A stretch of 49,066 nucleotides of DNA from Labilithrix sp. (GTDB taxonomy: Bacteria; Myxococcota_A; Polyangia; Polyangiales; Polyangiaceae). Below, one piece after another: positions 39,444 to 46,453 of the stretch. The notes beneath the pieces were generated by a model. It was not told where the DNA came from, made no database searches, and was given only the letters and a program-made list of their open reading frames with translations. The translations under genes and the position numbers were made by a program. Each line of letters begins with the position of its first letter. Position 1 is the first letter of the stretch. The DNA is taken from NCBI GenBank assembly GCA_019637225.1, contig JAHBWC010000069.1, positions 1 to 49,066 of the forward strand, written 5' to 3'.

Positions 39444-42044
39444 ATGCAGACGCTCCCCCCGGACGACCTCCTGCCGGTCCTCGTCGCGGATCTCGCGGAC
39501 GACGACGCCCGCGAGGTCCTCGACGCTGCCGCGTTCAGCGGGGGGCGCGTCTGGGTTCCGCTCGAGACGGCACCCGTCAACGCCACGGCGCACGTCCTCG
39601 AGGTGCACACGCCGCACACCGAGCCGTTCTTCTACATCGCTCACCCGCTCGGCCCGCCGAGCGACGACGGCTTCCCGCTCCGCATCGAGCCGATGCCGGA
39701 CGCCGAGCAGGCGGCTCCGCGCGCGGACGGGCCGGCCGCCCACGACGGCGGGGGCGGCATCGTCCGCGGGCGGCGCTCGCAGTCGAGCATGAACCTCAGC
39801 GAGAGCCACACCAAGGACCTCTCGTACATGGGGCCGCTGCCCACGGAGGACGGCCACGATTCGAAGATCGGCCGCGCGCTGGCGGGCGGGAAGCTCGTGA
39901 TGGAGCAGCTCATCGGGCGAGGCGGCGTGGGCGCGGTCTACAAGGCGCGCCACCGCGAGCTGATGATGCCCGTCGCGGTGAAGGTCCTTCACGAGTCCTT
40001 CCAGAGCGACATCGACTTCTGCCGCCGCTTCTACGCCGAAGCGCTCGCGGCGAGCCGCCTCGATCACCCGAACATCACGCGCGTCATCGACTTCGGGCAG
40101 GAGCCCGACGGCCAGCTCTACTTCGCGATGGAGTACCTCGACGGCGTCGAGCTGCGGAGCGTCCTCGAGAACGAGCGCAAGCTGTCGCGGGCGCGCATCG
40201 CCGCCGTGATGATGCAGGTCTGCGCCGGCCTCTCGCACGCGCACGCGCGCGGCATCGTCCATCGCGACATCAAGCCCGAGAACCTCGTGCTCGTGCCGAG
40301 TCAGGACGACGACGGGCGCCCCATCGAGGTCGTCAAGGTCTGCGACTTCGGCATCGCGCTCCACCGCGCCGTGCCCGCGGAGGACGAGGGCGTCGTCGCC
40401 GGCACCCCCGAGTACATGTCCCCCGAGCAGTGTCGCTCCGACGAGCTCGACGCTCGGAGCGACGTCTACGCGTGCGGCGTCGTCCTCTACGAGCTCGCCA
40501 CCGGGCAGGTGCCGTTCATCGCGGAGCGCCCCATGCAGCTGCTGAACAAGCACCAGTTCACGCCGCCGCTGCCGCCTTCGAAGATCGATCCGTCCGTCGA
40601 CCCGCTGCTCGAGGCGATCATCATGAAGGCGCTCTCGAAGGAGGCCGCCGACCGCCAGCAGTCGATGCGCGAGCTCCGCGCCGCGCTCCGCGAGCTGCTC
40701 GACCCGGTCGCGGTCGAGGCGTCGCCCGTTCCGCCGTCGATGCGCGAGCTCCCGACGAGCGAGGAGTTCACGCCGGCGCCGCGCGGCAAGCTGCCGACGC
40801 TCCCGGACGACAACGGCTCGGGCGAGATGCTCGCCGCGAAGACCGAGCCCGACGCCCCGGCGTGGCTCGAGCGCGGGCCGATCTACGCGAGCGCGCACGC
40901 CTCGCAACCGGGCAACGTCGCCGCGCAGCCCGCGGCGACGGACGCGGTGGACGACGGGCTCGTGCAGAACACGATCGCGTGGACGACGCGGCTCGCGAAG
41001 ACCACCGATCCGACGGCGTTCGCGCAGGCCGCGCAGAGGCTCGAGGGCGCGCTCCGCGTGCTCGCTCAGCGCGGCGAGGTCGACGCCCTCTGGCGCGTGT
41101 CGAGCACGATGGGCGGCGTCGCTTCGGAGGGCAGCGGCGCCGTCGGCTCGCGCGCGTGGTCGGCGACGAAGCTCCTCCGCGTGTTCGACGATCCGGCCAT
41201 CCTCGTCCAGATCGCCGAGCAGCTCCTGAACGGCCCGGCCGAGTCGCGCGACAAGGCGCGGCGGCTGCTCGTCCACGCCGGCGTCGCGGGCGCGTACGGC
41301 CTCTACGGCGCGCGCGTGAAGCTCGCGCGCGTGTCCGCGGTGCGTCCGTCGTTCGTCACCGTGCTGAAGGACTTCGGCCCGAAGGCGTGGCCCGTCGTGA
41401 AGGCCTCGCTCGAGAAGATCGCGGCCACCGCGGCGCCGAACGCGGCCACGCTCGAGCTCGCCGAGGACCTCCTGCTGTGCGTCGCGATCGTGGGCGACGA
41501 GTCGGCCGGCCACGTCGTGCTCAAGTTCCTGCGCTGGCCGCACTCGGGCGTCTGTCGCGCCGCCGCCGCCTCGATCATCAAGCTATGGGGCGAGCGCGCG
41601 AAGCCCGTGTTCGTCGCCATGGTCCAGAGCAAGGACGACGTCGTCCGCGTCGCCGGCATCGCGGGCCTCCGTCAGCTCGGCGCCATCGACGAGCACCTCG
41701 TCCCTCGTCTGCAGGCCATCCTCACGCGGCGTGTCCCGGCCGGCGAAGAGGTGCGCGCCGCGGCCGCGCTCGCGCTCGGGCACGCCTCCGCGACGGCTCG
41801 ACAGCCGGCGGTCTCGCTCCTCGCGCAGCTCCTCACGCCGCAGCGCGATCAGGCGACGCCGGAGTCCCACCGCGCCGCGCCGAACGGCGCGCTCTCCAAG
41901 CAGGACGCCATCGTCATCGCCATGGCCCGATCGCTCCTCACCATCGGCGGGAGGCCGTACCGCGGCCTGATCGCCGAGCGGGCGGAGCGCAGCGCCGAGC
42001 CGCTGCGCGCGCAGCTGCGCGGGCTCCTCAGCCAGTTCTCGTAG
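39444..42044 (+). CDS. Ser/Thr protein kinase with HEAT-like repeats
   Basis: 866 residues from ATG 39444. The N-terminal 120 residues (VWVPLETAPVNATAHVLEVH) include a short beta-rich, possibly PilZ-like segment. The PknB-type kinase domain is about 145-420: LIGRGGVGAVYKARHR, AVKVLHESF, HRDIKPENLVL, CDFGIAL and GTPEYMSPEQC, all catalytic residues present. The C-terminal half (about 500-866) is helical with HEAT-like repeats near the end (WPVVKASLEKIAAT, VVLKFLRWPHSGVCRAAAAS, VFVAMVQSKDDVVRVAGIAG), a protein-binding scaffold. No transmembrane segment; cytoplasmic. Likely phosphorylates partners held by the scaffold. Convergent with the collagen-like gene. Confidence 0.92.
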   Translation: MQTLPPDDLLPVLVADLADDDAREVLDAAAFSGGRVWVPLETAPVNATAHVLEVHTPHTEPFFYIAHPLGPPSDDGFPLRIEPMPDAEQAAPRADGPAAHDGGGGIVRGRRSQSSMNLSESHTKDLSYMGPLPTEDGHDSKIGRALAGGKLVMEQLIGRGGVGAVYKARHRELMMPVAVKVLHESFQSDIDFCRRFYAEALAASRLDHPNITRVIDFGQEPDGQLYFAMEYLDGVELRSVLENERKLSRARIAAVMMQVCAGLSHAHARGIVHRDIKPENLVLVPSQDDDGRPIEVVKVCDFGIALHRAVPAEDEGVVAGTPEYMSPEQCRSDELDARSDVYACGVVLYELATGQVPFIAERPMQLLNKHQFTPPLPPSKIDPSVDPLLEAIIMKALSKEAADRQQSMRELRAALRELLDPVAVEASPVPPSMRELPTSEEFTPAPRGKLPTLPDDNGSGEMLAAKTEPDAPAWLERGPIYASAHASQPGNVAAQPAATDAVDDGLVQNTIAWTTRLAKTTDPTAFAQAAQRLEGALRVLAQRGEVDALWRVSSTMGGVASEGSGAVGSRAWSATKLLRVFDDPAILVQIAEQLLNGPAESRDKARRLLVHAGVAGAYGLYGARVKLARVSAVRPSFVTVLKDFGPKAWPVVKASLEKIAATAAPNAATLELAEDLLLCVAIVGDESAGHVVLKFLRWPHSGVCRAAAASIIKLWGERAKPVFVAMVQSKDDVVRVAGIAGLRQLGAIDEHLVPRLQAILTRRVPAGEEVRAAAALALGHASATARQPAVSLLAQLLTPQRDQATPESHRAAPNGALSKQDAIVIAMARSLLTIGGRPYRGLIAERAERSAEPLRAQLRGLLSQFS

Positions 42045-42124
42045 CCCGGACGACGACGGCCTCGTTCGCCGCTCCGCGCAGCTCGCCCGAGGACGTCCGC
42101 CGGCGACGCTCCACAAAGGGCCAA

Positions 42125-42150
42125 CGCCCCGCGACCGGAGTCGCGAGGCG
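42125..42150. terminator. Hairpin between convergent genes
   Basis: CGCCCCGCGAC (42125-42135) and GTCGCGAGGCG (42140-42150) form an 11-bp stem with one mismatch and a 4-base loop in the 163-base gap between the kinase stop and the convergent collagen-like gene's stop. There is no T tract. Possible bidirectional terminator. Confidence 0.35.
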
Positions 42151-42207
42151 CTGGGTGTCGTGTTCGACCGAGAAGCTAGCTGTCGCTCTCTCCCGGCTCG
42201 TCTCGGG

Positions 42208-43671
42208 TCACTGCTCGAAGCAGAAGAGGCGGCGCGTGTTGTTGCAAGCGACCGTGCCCGCCGCGCTCCAGCTCGCGGTGGTGAGGCTCACGCGGCCCTC
42301 GGTGCCCTGCTGGCCGGAGGCGCTCGAGCTCCACTGGCTGCAGTTCGTGAGGGACCTCGTTCCGTCCGTGCTCGTGCCCGTCCAGGATCCCGTCAGACTG
42401 ACCGCGGTCCCCGTCTCGTCCACCGAGAGCGCGTTGAGGATGCTACCGCTCGTCAGACCGGACCACGAGTACGCGATGAACGTCGTGTGGTCGGGCCGCA
42501 CGAAGTAGCCGTCCCTCGAGAACCGGCTCGAAGGCGACGCGGTGTTGTCCGAGATCCACGCCTTGAAGGTCTTGCCGGCGAGAGCGGGCACGACGTCGGC
42601 GAGCGCTTGGCACTTTGCATCGGCGCCCGCGAGCCCGCCGAGGTTGCCGTTGTACGTCGCCGAGCTGGAGAACACGACGCGCGCACGACTCGGGCTGCAG
42701 ACGAAGCCGACGTGGACGTTGACCTCGTCGCTCAGCGAGCCGTTGCCGTTGGTGTCGATCCCGACGACGATCCGCTTCCCGCCCGCGCCGGGGCAGTTGG
42801 CTCCGGCCGGCTCGTTGCTCATCTCGATGAGCGAGCTCATTCCGGGGGCGCCCTGGTTGCCCTGGCTGCCCTGGTCGCCGCGGTCGCCCTTGTCGCCCTT
42901 GTCGCCCTGATCGCCCTTGTCGCCCTTGTCGCCCTGCGCGCCCTGGTCGCCCTGGTCACCCTTGTCGCCCTGCGCGCCCTGCGCGCCCTGGTCGCCCTGG
43001 TCACCCTTGTCGCCCTGCGCACCCTGGTCGCCCTGGTCGCCCTTGTCGCCCTGCGCGCCCTGGTCACCCTGGTCGCCCTTGTCGCCCTGCGCACCCTGGT
43101 CGCCCTGGTCACCCTTGTCGCCCTGGTCACCCTTGTCGCCCTGCGCACCCTGGTCGCCCTGGTCCCCCTTGTCGCCCTGGTCGCCCTTGTCGCCCTGCGC
43201 GCCCTGATCGCCCTGGTCGCCCTTGTCGCCCTGCGCGCCCTGATCGCCCTTGTTCCCCTTCACGCCCGGGAGGCCCTGGACGCCCTGGACGCCCTGGATA
43301 CCCCGGATGCCCTTGTCGCCCTTGTCGCCCTTGTCGCCCTTGTCGCCCTGGAAGCCGTGATCGCCCTTGTCGCCTTTTTCGCCCTGGGCCCCCTGCGGAC
43401 CCTGCTCGCCTTGCGGCCCCGGACGCAGCTCGATCGCGGTCCACGTACCCGCCTGGCAGACGACGAGCTTCTGTTCGTCGGCGACGAACGCGAACGCCAT
43501 CTCGGCCGCGGCATCACATGCCGGAAGCGCCCCCCGGTTGGGGACGGACATGCCCTCGAGCGTCTGAGCGCTCCTCGCCCTGGACGCGCTCGACTCGGAG
43601 TCATCCGAACAAGCGGTCATGCCCAGCGCAGCGGCCACGATCCATCCCAGCTTCCAACGCACGTTCATCAT
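42208..43671 (-). CDS. Collagen-like lipoprotein with DUF1554 lectin-like end
   Basis: 487 residues from the first of two ATG codons, with AAAGG upstream. Signal peptide with lipobox MTAC (Cys21). A Cys-containing head (22-84) is followed by about 64 unbroken Gly-X-Y triplets (85-277) rich in GDK, GDQ and GAQ units, expected to form a collagen-like triple helix. Then comes a module with GKRIVVGIDTNGNGSLSDEV (about 295-320) and a C-terminal DUF1554-like domain (about 330-487): LGGLAGADAKCQALAD, GKTFKAWISD, GSWTGTSTDG, NCSQWSSS and RRLFCFEQ. The plan is a trimeric stalk with a globular, lectin-like head on the cell surface. Role in adhesion or matrix is inferred. The DNA repeats at the triplets are prone to slippage. 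Confidence 0.92.
   Translation of the reverse strand: MMNVRWKLGWIVAAALGMTACSDDSESSASRARSAQTLEGMSVPNRGALPACDAAAEMAFAFVADEQKLVVCQAGTWTAIELRPGPQGEQGPQGAQGEKGDKGDHGFQGDKGDKGDKGDKGIRGIQGVQGVQGLPGVKGNKGDQGAQGDKGDQGDQGAQGDKGDQGDKGDQGDQGAQGDKGDQGDKGDQGDQGAQGDKGDQGDQGAQGDKGDQGDQGAQGDKGDQGDQGAQGAQGDKGDQGDQGAQGDKGDKGDQGDKGDKGDRGDQGSQGNQGAPGMSSLIEMSNEPAGANCPGAGGKRIVVGIDTNGNGSLSDEVNVHVGFVCSPSRARVVFSSSATYNGNLGGLAGADAKCQALADVVPALAGKTFKAWISDNTASPSSRFSRDGYFVRPDHTTFIAYSWSGLTSGSILNALSVDETGTAVSLTGSWTGTSTDGTRSLTNCSQWSSSASGQQGTEGRVSLTTASWSAAGTVACNNTRRLFCFEQ
42841..43419 (-). repeat. Tandem coding repeats of the collagen-like region
   Basis: A 579-base stretch made of 9-base units and longer composites (36- and 45-base blocks such as those at 42930-43200), each encoding Gly-X-Y triplets. 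It lies wholly in frame in the collagen-like gene, so length changes in multiples of nine would keep the reading frame. Confidence 0.9.
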
Positions 43672-43898
43672 CGCGAGGTATCCTTTTCCTTCGGGTTTCG
43701 GCGAGGCCGCACTCCCGATCGTGGAAGCCCGTCGCTCGTCGTGGTTGTTTGACCTCGAGTGGAACGTCGCTTCGCGACCGTTCTTAAGACCGGGCCAGGC
43801 GAGGCCTGGCGCTCCGACATCCGTCGTTTCCCCACACGCGCGCTACCGAATTCGAGGCGCTTCCAGATCCGCGCGCCTGCTACAATTTCTCGGAATCG

Positions 43899-44762
43899 AT
43901 GAGACGCCGCTTTCTCATCTCGGTCGGGGCGCTCGGGGCTTGCGCCGCACTCTGCGACTGTTTTGCGTCTCTCGACGGGTACTCGTCCGGAGGCCTTCCG
44001 CCGGATCCCGACGCCTCCGAGACGGACGACGCCGCTCGTGAGGAGACGCGCGACGGCGACGTGGCGTCGGGCGATGCGCGGACCGACGGCCCCTCGTGCG
44101 GCGGGCGTCCGGGCGTGGGAGCGCCCATGTTGCGCGTCCTCGATGCCGGCTTCTGCATCGACACGACGGAGGTGACGCTCGAGCAGTACCAGGACTTCCT
44201 CGCGGCGAAGCATCCGATCCCGCCCGAGTGCAGCTGGAAGACGGACTACACGCTGGCGTCGTTCACCGGGAAGGCGGCCGTGGGGAACGTCGATTGGTGC
44301 GACGCCTACAGCTTTTGCCAATGGGCGGGCAAGCGCCTCTGCGGAGGCATCGGCGGCGTCGTTCTCGACCTCCAGAGCTCCCTCACGCCCCAGAGCGAGT
44401 GGCAGTACGCCTGCACGCACGGGGGCGACGCCTCCTACGCGTGGCCCTACGGCAGCGCCGCCAACGCGAACATCTGCCTCTACTCCGACAGCCCGGACTC
44501 CGGGCAGTCGCGCCCGGTCGCGAGCGACCCGCGGTGCGTCGGTCCGGAGGGCGTGTTCGACTTGAGCGGCAACGTCTGGGAGTGGGAAGACGCGTGCGAT
44601 CGCACCAAGGGCGCGAGTCGCAGCGCCCAGTGCAACCTCCGAGGCGGTGGATTCTTGCGGAGCAGCAACGCGTGGGGATCCTGCGCGGCCGTCCCGGCCG
44701 GCTGGACCCGCGAATCTCACGTCGAGGACACCGGCATCCGGTGCTGCTCCGACTTCAAGTGA
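43899..44762 (+). CDS. SUMF1-like lipoprotein
   Basis: 287 residues from ATG 43899. A twin-Arg start (MRRRFLISVGALGACAALC) with a lipobox-like Cys near residue 19-21, then an Asp/Glu/Ala-rich linker to about residue 65. SUMF1/FGE-sulfatase domain about 75-285: MLRVLDAGFCIDTTEVTLEQ, WCDAYSFCQWAGKRLCG, TPQSEWQYACTHGG, GVFDLSGNVWEWEDAC and LRGGGFLRSSNAWGSCAAVP with GIRCCSDFK at the end. The position of the catalytic Cys of formylglycine-generating enzymes is not kept, so a structural or binding role is more likely. Several Cys suggest disulfides in the periplasm or on the surface. Divergent from the collagen-like gene over 227 bases with no other clear feature. Confidence 0.85.
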   Translation: MRRRFLISVGALGACAALCDCFASLDGYSSGGLPPDPDASETDDAAREETRDGDVASGDARTDGPSCGGRPGVGAPMLRVLDAGFCIDTTEVTLEQYQDFLAAKHPIPPECSWKTDYTLASFTGKAAVGNVDWCDAYSFCQWAGKRLCGGIGGVVLDLQSSLTPQSEWQYACTHGGDASYAWPYGSAANANICLYSDSPDSGQSRPVASDPRCVGPEGVFDLSGNVWEWEDACDRTKGASRSAQCNLRGGGFLRSSNAWGSCAAVPAGWTRESHVEDTGIRCCSDFK

Positions 44763-44849
44763 TCGCCGTGCTGCCTCACCGCCTAGTGACGGCGGGTCGA
44801 TGAGCTGCCGCGTCTACCCGTCGTACGCCGGTCCGCCTCGAGGGCCGGC

Positions 44850-45794
44850 ATGATGCGCGCGAGCGCGCCGGTGGCCGTCACGGTCGTCACGGGCTTCCTC
44901 GGCGCCGGCAAGACGACGCTCGTGAATCGCTGGCTCGCGGACGTCCCGCGAGGCGACGTGGCGGTCATCGTGAACGAGCACGGCGACATCGGCGTCGACG
45001 GCGCGCTGCTCGCGGCGCGCGTGCGCACGCTCGTGGAGATCGCCGGCGGGTGCGTGTGCTGCGCGACGCAGGCCGAGCTCGTTCGCACGCTCGAGGAGAT
45101 CGCCTCGGCGACTCCTCCACCGCGACGCATTCTCGTCGAGACGTCGGGCGCGGCGTCGCCGGCCGGCGTGCTGCGCGCGGTCTCCGGGCGCCCGGAGACG
45201 CACGCGCTCGACGGAGTCGTCACGGTCGTCGACGCGACCCGCATGGATGTCTTCGCCGAGCACGACCTCGCGATCGAGCAGGTCGGCTTCGCGGACGTCG
45301 TGGTCCTCTCGCGCGCGGACCGATGCGCGCCCGGAGAGCTCGCGCGCGCCAGGGACGAGGTCTCCGCGTACGGCGGCGCTGCGCTGATCGTGACCGCCGC
45401 GTCGGGCGTGCTCGAGGGCCCGGGCGCGGCCCTCGAAGAGCTGCTCGACCGACGTCGGGCGGACTTCGCCGCTGCGCCGCCGAGAGCGTCGACGACCGGT
45501 CACGTCTACGAATCGGTCTCGCTCGCCCTCGACGGCGACGTCGACGGCGAGCGCTTCGCGGCCTTCATGGAGTCGGAGCTCGCGCGCTTCGCGGGGCGCC
45601 TCTTGCGCACGAAGGGGATCCTCGCCGTCGACGGGATGGCCGAGCGCATGATCGTGCAGGGTGTGGCCGATCGCGTCGAGGTGACGTTCGGCGCGGCCTG
45701 GGAAGACGTACGCCGGACGAGCCGCCTCGTCGTGGTCGGCTTCGGCCTCGACCGGGACGCGCTCACGCGCGCGTTCGCGACGTGCGCGGCGTGA
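44850..45794 (+). CDS. CobW-family GTPase (metallochaperone)
   Basis: 314 residues from ATG 44850 (ATG 44853 possible). G3E GTPase motifs: Walker A GFLGAGKTTLVN, the metal-binding CxCC motif in GGCVCCATQAELV, LVETSGAASPAGVL (Walker B region) and LSRADRC in place of NKxD. A CobW C-terminal domain follows (about 215-310: SVSLALDGDVDGERFAAFME, RLLRTKGILAVDG). This family hydrolyses GTP to deliver metal, usually zinc, to client proteins; the plain CxCC with short length resembles the ZNG1/YeiR-like group rather than CobW of cobalamin synthesis. No cobalamin genes are nearby. Convergent with the next lipoprotein over a spacer with two hairpins. Confidence 0.92.
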   Translation: MMRASAPVAVTVVTGFLGAGKTTLVNRWLADVPRGDVAVIVNEHGDIGVDGALLAARVRTLVEIAGGCVCCATQAELVRTLEEIASATPPPRRILVETSGAASPAGVLRAVSGRPETHALDGVVTVVDATRMDVFAEHDLAIEQVGFADVVVLSRADRCAPGELARARDEVSAYGGAALIVTAASGVLEGPGAALEELLDRRRADFAAAPPRASTTGHVYESVSLALDGDVDGERFAAFMESELARFAGRLLRTKGILAVDGMAERMIVQGVADRVEVTFGAAWEDVRRTSRLVVVGFGLDRDALTRAFATCAA

Positions 45795-45839
45795 GCCGTC
45801 GCCGCGCGACGGCCCCTGTTCGTCGCCGTGGCGGCGACG
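45795..45839. terminator. Double hairpin between convergent genes
   Basis: Two perfect stems in the 45-base gap between stops: GCCGTCGC (45795-45802) with GCGACGGC (45806-45813), and CGTCGCC (45821-45827) with GGCGACG (45833-45839). The position between convergent genes suggests a bidirectional terminator. Confidence 0.4.
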
Positions 45840-46448
45840 TCAGGGGACGACGCTGAAGATCTCCTGCCGGTCGCCGTCGTAGAGGACGATCCCCGCGCTC
45901 GATGCCGTGTACCCGTACGTCTTGACGGGTCCAGCCGCGCACGTCGGGCGGAGCACGAAGCTCACGCCTTCGGTCGTGTACGTCCCGGCCGTCAGCCGAT
46001 CGGCCCCGAGGCCGCCGCTCTCGGTCCCCTCCGCGCCGATGAGCTTCGCGTCGGTGGCCGTCAGGCGAAGCGTCTTGCTCGCGATCTTGCCCGTGACCTG
46101 CTGGGTCGGGATGTCTTCGCCGGCGTCGGCGATCGGCGCCGTCCAGGTGTAGACCTCGGACAGCGCGTACGTCCCAGGCGCGATCGTCCCGCCCAGCGGC
46201 GCCGGCTGCGTGCCGGCCATCCGGATCTCGATCGCCGTCCCCGCCGTCCGCGGCTCGGACGCGCAGAGCGGCGTGTTGGCGCCGCCGCCGTCGGGGGGCG
46301 ACGTGCCCGTCGGGCTCGTCGTCGGCGCGGGCGCGCCGCTCGAGCTGGCGCCGGTGGACGCGGGAGGGTTCTCGTCGCCGCACGCCGCGACGAGCGGCAT
46401 CGTGACGAGGGCGGGAAGGAAGGCCAGGAGAGCGGCGGCACGATGCAT
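45840..46448 (-). CDS. Hypothetical lipoprotein
   Basis: 202 residues from ATG 46448. Signal peptide with lipobox VAAC (Cys22), then a Pro/Thr/Ser/Gly-rich linker to about residue 50. The rest is beta-rich: AIEIRMAGTQPAPLGGTIAP, TYALSEVYTWTAPIAD, RLTAGTYTTEGVSFVLRPTC. It has two Cys that could pair. No family recognised. It follows the large surface protein gene by five bases (46449-46453) and is likely cotranscribed with it. Possibly a partner or anchor of that protein. Confidence 0.72.
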   Translation of the reverse strand: MHRAAALLAFLPALVTMPLVAACGDENPPASTGASSSGAPAPTTSPTGTSPPDGGGANTPLCASEPRTAGTAIEIRMAGTQPAPLGGTIAPGTYALSEVYTWTAPIADAGEDIPTQQVTGKIASKTLRLTATDAKLIGAEGTESGGLGADRLTAGTYTTEGVSFVLRPTCAAGPVKTYGYTASSAGIVLYDGDRQEIFSVVP

Positions 46449-46453
46449 GGGGA

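Noticed and set aside
39234..41543. Long minus-strand frame opposite the HEAT-repeat kinase
   Set aside because: Arg/Val/Asp-rich shadow of the kinase codons with no recognisable motif or start signal.
42841..43419. Regular short repeats that look like a CRISPR array
   Set aside because: Units are 9-base codon triplets with no unique spacers, and they are in frame inside a lipoprotein gene. No cas genes are nearby.
42160..43752. Plus-strand open frame with long Val-Ala-Leu repeats over the collagen-like gene
   Set aside because: It is the antisense reading of GDK/GDQ triplets. The minus-strand frame has a signal peptide, Gly-X-Y repeats and a known C-terminal domain.
31515..44762. Calling the two SUMF1-like proteins true formylglycine-generating enzymes
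   Set aside because: Neither keeps the catalytic Cys pair, and no sulfatase gene is present in the window.
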